From contig JAHWJV010000009.1 of the NCBI GenBank assembly GCA_019348265.1, positions 1 through 22,969 on the forward strand: DNA of 22,969 bases. The letters are read 5' to 3'. The translations under genes were made by a program, and so were the position numbers. A model generated the notes under the pieces. The model saw nothing but the letters and a program-made list of their open reading frames with translations. It did not search any database and was not told the DNA's origin. Shown here piece after piece: positions 21,291-22,969 of this stretch. Each line of letters starts with the position of its first letter. The stretch's first letter is position 1. This stretch comes from Gemmatimonadota bacterium (GTDB lineage Bacteria; Gemmatimonadota; Gemmatimonadetes; Longimicrobiales; Longimicrobiaceae).

Positions 21291-22879
21291 GCCTTCTCCA
21301 TCAGCGCCCGGAGGTTGGCCAGCGTGTCCGCCTCCTGCGCCGGCTTGTCAGTGCGCCAGCGCAGGATGCGCGGGAAGCGGACGGCGATCCCCGATTTGTG
21401 CCGGGGTGAGGATTGGATCCCCTCGAAGGCGAGCTCGAAGACCTGCTCCGGCTTCACGGAGCGCACCGGCCCGAACTTCTCAAGCGTGTTCCGGCGGATC
21501 CACCCGTCCAGCTCGCGGATCTCGGCGTCGGTCAATCCGGAGTAGGCCTTGGCGAAAGGCACCAGCTCGCCGCCATTCCAGACGGCGAAGGTATAGTCCG
21601 TGTGGAGAGACGCGCGGCGGCCGTGGCCGGCCTGCGCGTACACCATCACCGCGTCCACGGTGAAGGGCTCGACCTTCCACTTCCACCAGGGTCCGCGCCG
21701 CCTGCCGACTCCGTATGGCGCGTCGAGGCGCTTCAGCATCAGCCCCTCCGCCGCGACGGTCCGTGCCTCGAGCTGCGCCGCGCGAATGCCGACCCAGTCC
21801 TCGGCCGGCACGGTAGGCGAAGGAAGAAGGCGGGCGCCCCGGGGTACCCGCCCCAGCAGCTCCTCGAGGCGCGACCGACGGGCGGAGAGCGGCTCGGGTC
21901 GCAGGTCCTCCCCGGAAAGCTCCAGCAGGTCGTAGACGACCATCACCACCGGGACGTCCGCGAGGATTTTCGGGCCGACGTTCTTCCTGCCGATCCGGCG
22001 CTGCAGATCCGCGAAGCTCATCGGCTGACCGTCGCGCCAGGGAAGGATCTCCCCGTCCAGCACGGTGCCATCGGGGAGGAGTGCCGCTGCTTCGGCGAGC
22101 TCCGGAAAGCGCTCGGTGACCAGGTCCTCGCCGCGCGACCAGATGAAGGTCTGCCCCCTTCGCCGGATGAGCTGCGCCCGGATGCCGTCCCACTTCCACT
22201 CCGCCTGCCACTCGCTCGCGGGCCCCAGCGTCTCCGGCTCCTGCTCCAGAGCGTAGGCGAGGAAGAACGGGTACGGCCGGGAGACGTTCGCGTCCCCGGT
22301 ATCCAGCGCGACGAGTGACTTGAACAGCTCCGGCCGCGGCTCCCAGCCGCCCATCAGCCGGTGCGCGATCGTCGCCTCGTCGACGCCGCTCGTCCGCGCC
22401 AGCGCCCGCACCACCAGGCTGCGCGAGACACCGACCCGGAAGCCGCCGGTGATCAGCTTGTTCCAGACGAACCGCTCGGTGCCGTCGAGCTGGCGCCAGG
22501 CGCCGACGATCGCCGCCCGCTGCACCTCCTCTGGCTCGCCCGCCAGCGCCAGCAGCCGGTCTTCGACCCAGTGGCGTAGCGGCAGATCCACCTCCTCCTG
22601 CGATCTGGGGAGCAGGAGAGAGATCGTCTCCGCCAGGTCCCCGACCGCGTGGTACGACTCCTCGAAGAGCCAGAGCGGAATGCTCGACTCTTCCATCGCC
22701 CAGGTGGCGAGGTGCCGCGCTGGGACCAGGCGCTTGGGCCGGCCGCCACTGAGAAAGTGAACCGCCCAGGCGGCGTCGCCCGGATCCGCCGCGGCGAAGT
22801 AGCGCGCCATCGCCTCCACCTTCTCGCCCGTCCGCGTGGTCTCGTCCAGCCCGGCGAAGAGCTTCGCGAACTCCCTCAT
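21287..22879 (-). CDS. ATP-dependent DNA ligase (repair, LigC/cisplatin-response type)
   Basis: The 530-residue ligase seals DNA nicks through an enzyme-AMP intermediate. It has the N-terminal DNA-binding domain (about 1-200), then the adenylation domain. The motif I lysine is in EWKWDGIR (Lys229 is the AMP-accepting residue), followed by SRGEDLVTERFPEL, the DGEIL motif, MLKRLDAPYG and WWKWK. The OB-fold runs to the end with RFPRILRWRTDKP. Length fits the bacterial ATP-dependent ligases that occur with exonuclease, helicase and PdeM in one cluster; it is not the NAD-dependent replicative ligase. Start: ATG 22879 is preceded by GGAGGAG about 6-7 bases upstream and overlaps the preceding stop (ATGA, 22876-22879). 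Reading through the cluster is uninterrupted. Confidence 0.94.
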   Translation of the reverse strand: MREFAKLFAGLDETTRTGEKVEAMARYFAAADPGDAAWAVHFLSGGRPKRLVPARHLATWAMEESSIPLWLFEESYHAVGDLAETISLLLPRSQEEVDLPLRHWVEDRLLALAGEPEEVQRAAIVGAWRQLDGTERFVWNKLITGGFRVGVSRSLVVRALARTSGVDEATIAHRLMGGWEPRPELFKSLVALDTGDANVSRPYPFFLAYALEQEPETLGPASEWQAEWKWDGIRAQLIRRRGQTFIWSRGEDLVTERFPELAEAAALLPDGTVLDGEILPWRDGQPMSFADLQRRIGRKNVGPKILADVPVVMVVYDLLELSGEDLRPEPLSARRSRLEELLGRVPRGARLLPSPTVPAEDWVGIRAAQLEARTVAAEGLMLKRLDAPYGVGRRRGPWWKWKVEPFTVDAVMVYAQAGHGRRASLHTDYTFAVWNGGELVPFAKAYSGLTDAEIRELDGWIRRNTLEKFGPVRSVKPEQVFELAFEGIQSSPRHKSGIAVRFPRILRWRTDKPAQEADTLANLRALMEKA

Positions 22880-22969
22880 CCCAGCTCCTCCTCCGCACTG
22901 CCGACCTCGGACGGAACCGCCTCGATGTCAGTCTCCCCCTCCCAGCGGCTGGCCACCGCCTGTGCCTCG
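22876..22969 (-). CDS. 3' end of probable ligase-associated DNA exonuclease (partial)
   Basis: On the minus strand an open frame enters from the window edge and ends at TGA (22876-22878), reading ...AQAVASRWEGETDIEA and an acidic tail ending EEELG. Ligase-associated exonucleases of the metallo-beta-lactamase/beta-CASP type ('mRNA 3'-end processing factor'-like) usually lie immediately upstream of the ligase in this cluster and often end with a similar (T/S)R-(F/W)-E-G-E stretch and acidic tail. The ATGA overlap with the ligase matches the coupling of the rest of the operon. Only about 30 residues are visible, so the identification rests mainly on position. Confidence 0.6.
   Translation of the reverse strand, partial: EAQAVASRWEGETDIEAVPSEVGSAEEELG

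Noticed and set aside
1..22969. tRNA or rRNA genes, CRISPR arrays, insertion sequences, prophage or integrase genes
   Set aside because: Looked for by eye; no rRNA segment, regular spaced repeats, transposase or integrase motifs were seen. A tRNA or small RNA could still be missed without a covariance-model search.

Overview
The window is high-GC bacterial DNA (roughly two-thirds G+C by eye) with strong GC3 bias, dense coding and several 4-base ATGA stop/start overlaps. The gene mix (large exported PHP hydrolase, heparinase-like lyase, TonB-plug outer-membrane protein, fragment of a SARP/LuxR-type ATPase regulator, and the DNA-ligase/DEXH-helicase/PdeM cluster) would fit Gemmatimonadota or a similar soil Gram-negative. 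That placement is inference; no rRNA or marker gene is present.

Layout. 1-3402 (+): a molybdopterin oxidoreductase lacking its N-terminal Fe-S cysteines, one base before a GT4 glycosyltransferase. 3601-5598 (+): a small exported hypothetical protein, then an acyl-CoA dehydrogenase; a possible 36-residue membrane microprotein lies on the minus strand between them. 5599-6260: no intact gene, but a relic of a multidomain ATPase regulator. 6261-11108 (-): CehA/McbA-type PHP metallohydrolase, the frameshifted stump of a GH9-type gene, and a heparinase II/III-family lyase. 11333-13818 (-): a translationally coupled outer-membrane pair (199-aa barrel-like protein and a 629-aa TonB-plug protein). 14086-16266 (-): an exported two-domain alpha/beta hydrolase. 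16471-18071 (+), divergent from the hydrolase: a CdaR/PucR-type regulator coupled to a stand-alone response regulator. 18060-18153: an AT-rich palindromic element at a convergent junction that supplies the stop codons of both neighbours. 18142-22969 (-): pdeM, DEXH helicase, ATP-dependent DNA ligase and the 3' end of the probable exonuclease gene, each joined by ATGA.

How it fits together. The middle 10 kb resembles an eroding polysaccharide-degradation locus: exported lyase, esterase-like hydrolase, PHP hydrolase, GH9 stump and an outer-membrane pair, beside a regulator of the sugar-diacid-sensing type. Functional linkage is inferred from position and family only. The right end is a known conserved DNA-repair operon. 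No single clearly new system stands out. The best candidates for a second look are the convergent palindromic element, the CdaR-type/response-regulator pair, the two-domain hydrolase with a lost second nucleophile, and the coupled outer-membrane pair.
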